Origin: an uncultured Succiniclasticum sp.
GTDB lineage: Bacteria; Bacillota; Negativicutes; Acidaminococcales; Acidaminococcaceae
Direction: 5' to 3'
NCBI GenBank assembly: GCA_902801365.1
Contig: CADCHY010000028.1
Span: 1-42,273 of the forward strand
Length of the DNA stretch: 42,273 nucleotides
Of this stretch, positions 41,922 through 42,273 are shown piece after piece; the stretch's first letter is position 1; every line of letters starts with the position of its first letter. The notes under the pieces were generated by a model. It did no database searches. It saw only the letters and a list, made by a program, of their open reading frames with translations, and was not told the DNA's origin. The position numbers and the translations under genes were made by a program.

Positions 41922-42273
41922 ATGGCTCAGTCCACAAAATGTCTTATTCTTCTCGCGGTGATTGCCTTATTCTTCGTTACCGAAATCATTCCTCTGGCAG
42001 TTACCGCTATGGCCGGCTCTATCGCCTGCGGCCTGTTGGGATTTATCCCGGCTAAGCAGGTGTTCAGCGGCCTGTCCAACTCCACCGTTGTTCTGTTCGC
42101 CGGCATGTTCGTTGTAGGCGCTGCAATGTTCTACACCGGCCTGGCCCAGAAAATCGGTGAAACCGTCGTTAAACTCACCGGTACCGGTGAAAACAGCCTG
42201 ATGATCGGCGTTATGCTGGTTGGCGCGGGGTTATCCTCCGTTCTGTCCAACACCGGTACGGCTGCCTGCTTAC
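41922..42273 (+). CDS. DASS (SLC13)-family anion transporter, 5' part
   Basis: The ATG at 41922 follows AGGAGG and the frame runs open for 117 codons to the window end. The sequence is hydrophobic with typical divalent-anion:sodium symporter features: FFVTEIIPLAVTAMAG, ALLG-like LLGFIPAKQVFSGLSNSTVV, FAGMFVVGAAMFYTGLA, and GAGLSSVLSNTGTAAC, which carries the SNT motif that binds carboxylate and Na+. The substrate is probably a di- or tricarboxylate. It is divergent from the PocR-LuxR, kinase and response-regulator genes. Confidence 0.88.
   Translation, partial: MAQSTKCLILLAVIALFFVTEIIPLAVTAMAGSIACGLLGFIPAKQVFSGLSNSTVVLFAGMFVVGAAMFYTGLAQKIGETVVKLTGTGENSLMIGVMLVGAGLSSVLSNTGTAACL

Overview
The window reads as chromosomal DNA of a diderm Firmicute of the Negativicutes, most like the Acidaminococcaceae (Acidaminococcus or Phascolarctobacterium). 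This is inferred from protein content, not from a search. The evidence is the combination of outer-membrane machinery (a YadA-type trimeric autotransporter) with Firmicute traits: a PyrR-type attenuator, strong Shine-Dalgarno sites, a one-cluster pyr operon with class 1B PyrD/PyrK, and many intrinsic terminators. EtfAB, a 2[4Fe-4S] ferredoxin and rubrerythrin indicate an anaerobe.

Layout. 1-923: 3' end of a trimeric autotransporter gene, followed by two terminators. About 1350-10890: a compact integrative element ending in an excisionase-like gene and a tyrosine recombinase beside a tRNA operon. Its minus arm carries an XRE-type regulator, two small genes and a putative rolling-circle-type Rep preceded by a 98-nt hairpin. 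Its plus arm carries a small membrane protein, a Cys-rich protein, an ArdC-like antirestriction protein, a YqaJ exonuclease, RadC and a probable annealing protein. A divergent regulator, a second small membrane protein, xis and int follow. There are no capsid, terminase, Zot or conjugation genes. 10917-11240: tRNA-Trp, -Gly and -Asp with promoter and terminator. 11242-16809: pyrBCKDFE with a PyrR attenuator. 16914-20638: etfB-ferredoxin-etfA and two uncharacterised genes. 20641-23967: rubrerythrin, a CGGC-domain protein and lipoproteins. 23254-26925: zinc-uptake genes znuA-znuC-znuB plus a lipoprotein, with a structured leader. 27010-29298: a class C acid phosphatase and a frameshifted metallophosphoesterase. 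29318-33038: dnaE, broken by an apparent internal deletion and frameshift. 33049-34739: an M20 peptidase and a DUF523 protein. 34963-36964: a structured leader with a terminator, then yhdT-panF. 37079-37900: an MscS channel. 37993-41570: response regulator, sensor kinase and PocR-LuxR regulator. From 41922: a divergent DASS-family anion transporter cut by the window edge.

How the genes work together. PyrB, C, K, D, F and E make UMP from carbamoyl phosphate, so carAB and pyrR must lie elsewhere. EtfAB with the small ferredoxin probably forms an electron-transfer (possibly bifurcating) module. ZnuABC imports zinc. The three signalling genes probably sense a small molecule and control the adjacent transporter. 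The mobile element couples site-specific integration with a recombination and antirestriction module and a possible replication initiator. The most notable points are the element with its 98-nt hairpin, the unassigned panF leader, the damaged dnaE, and the ferredoxin gene between etfB and etfA.
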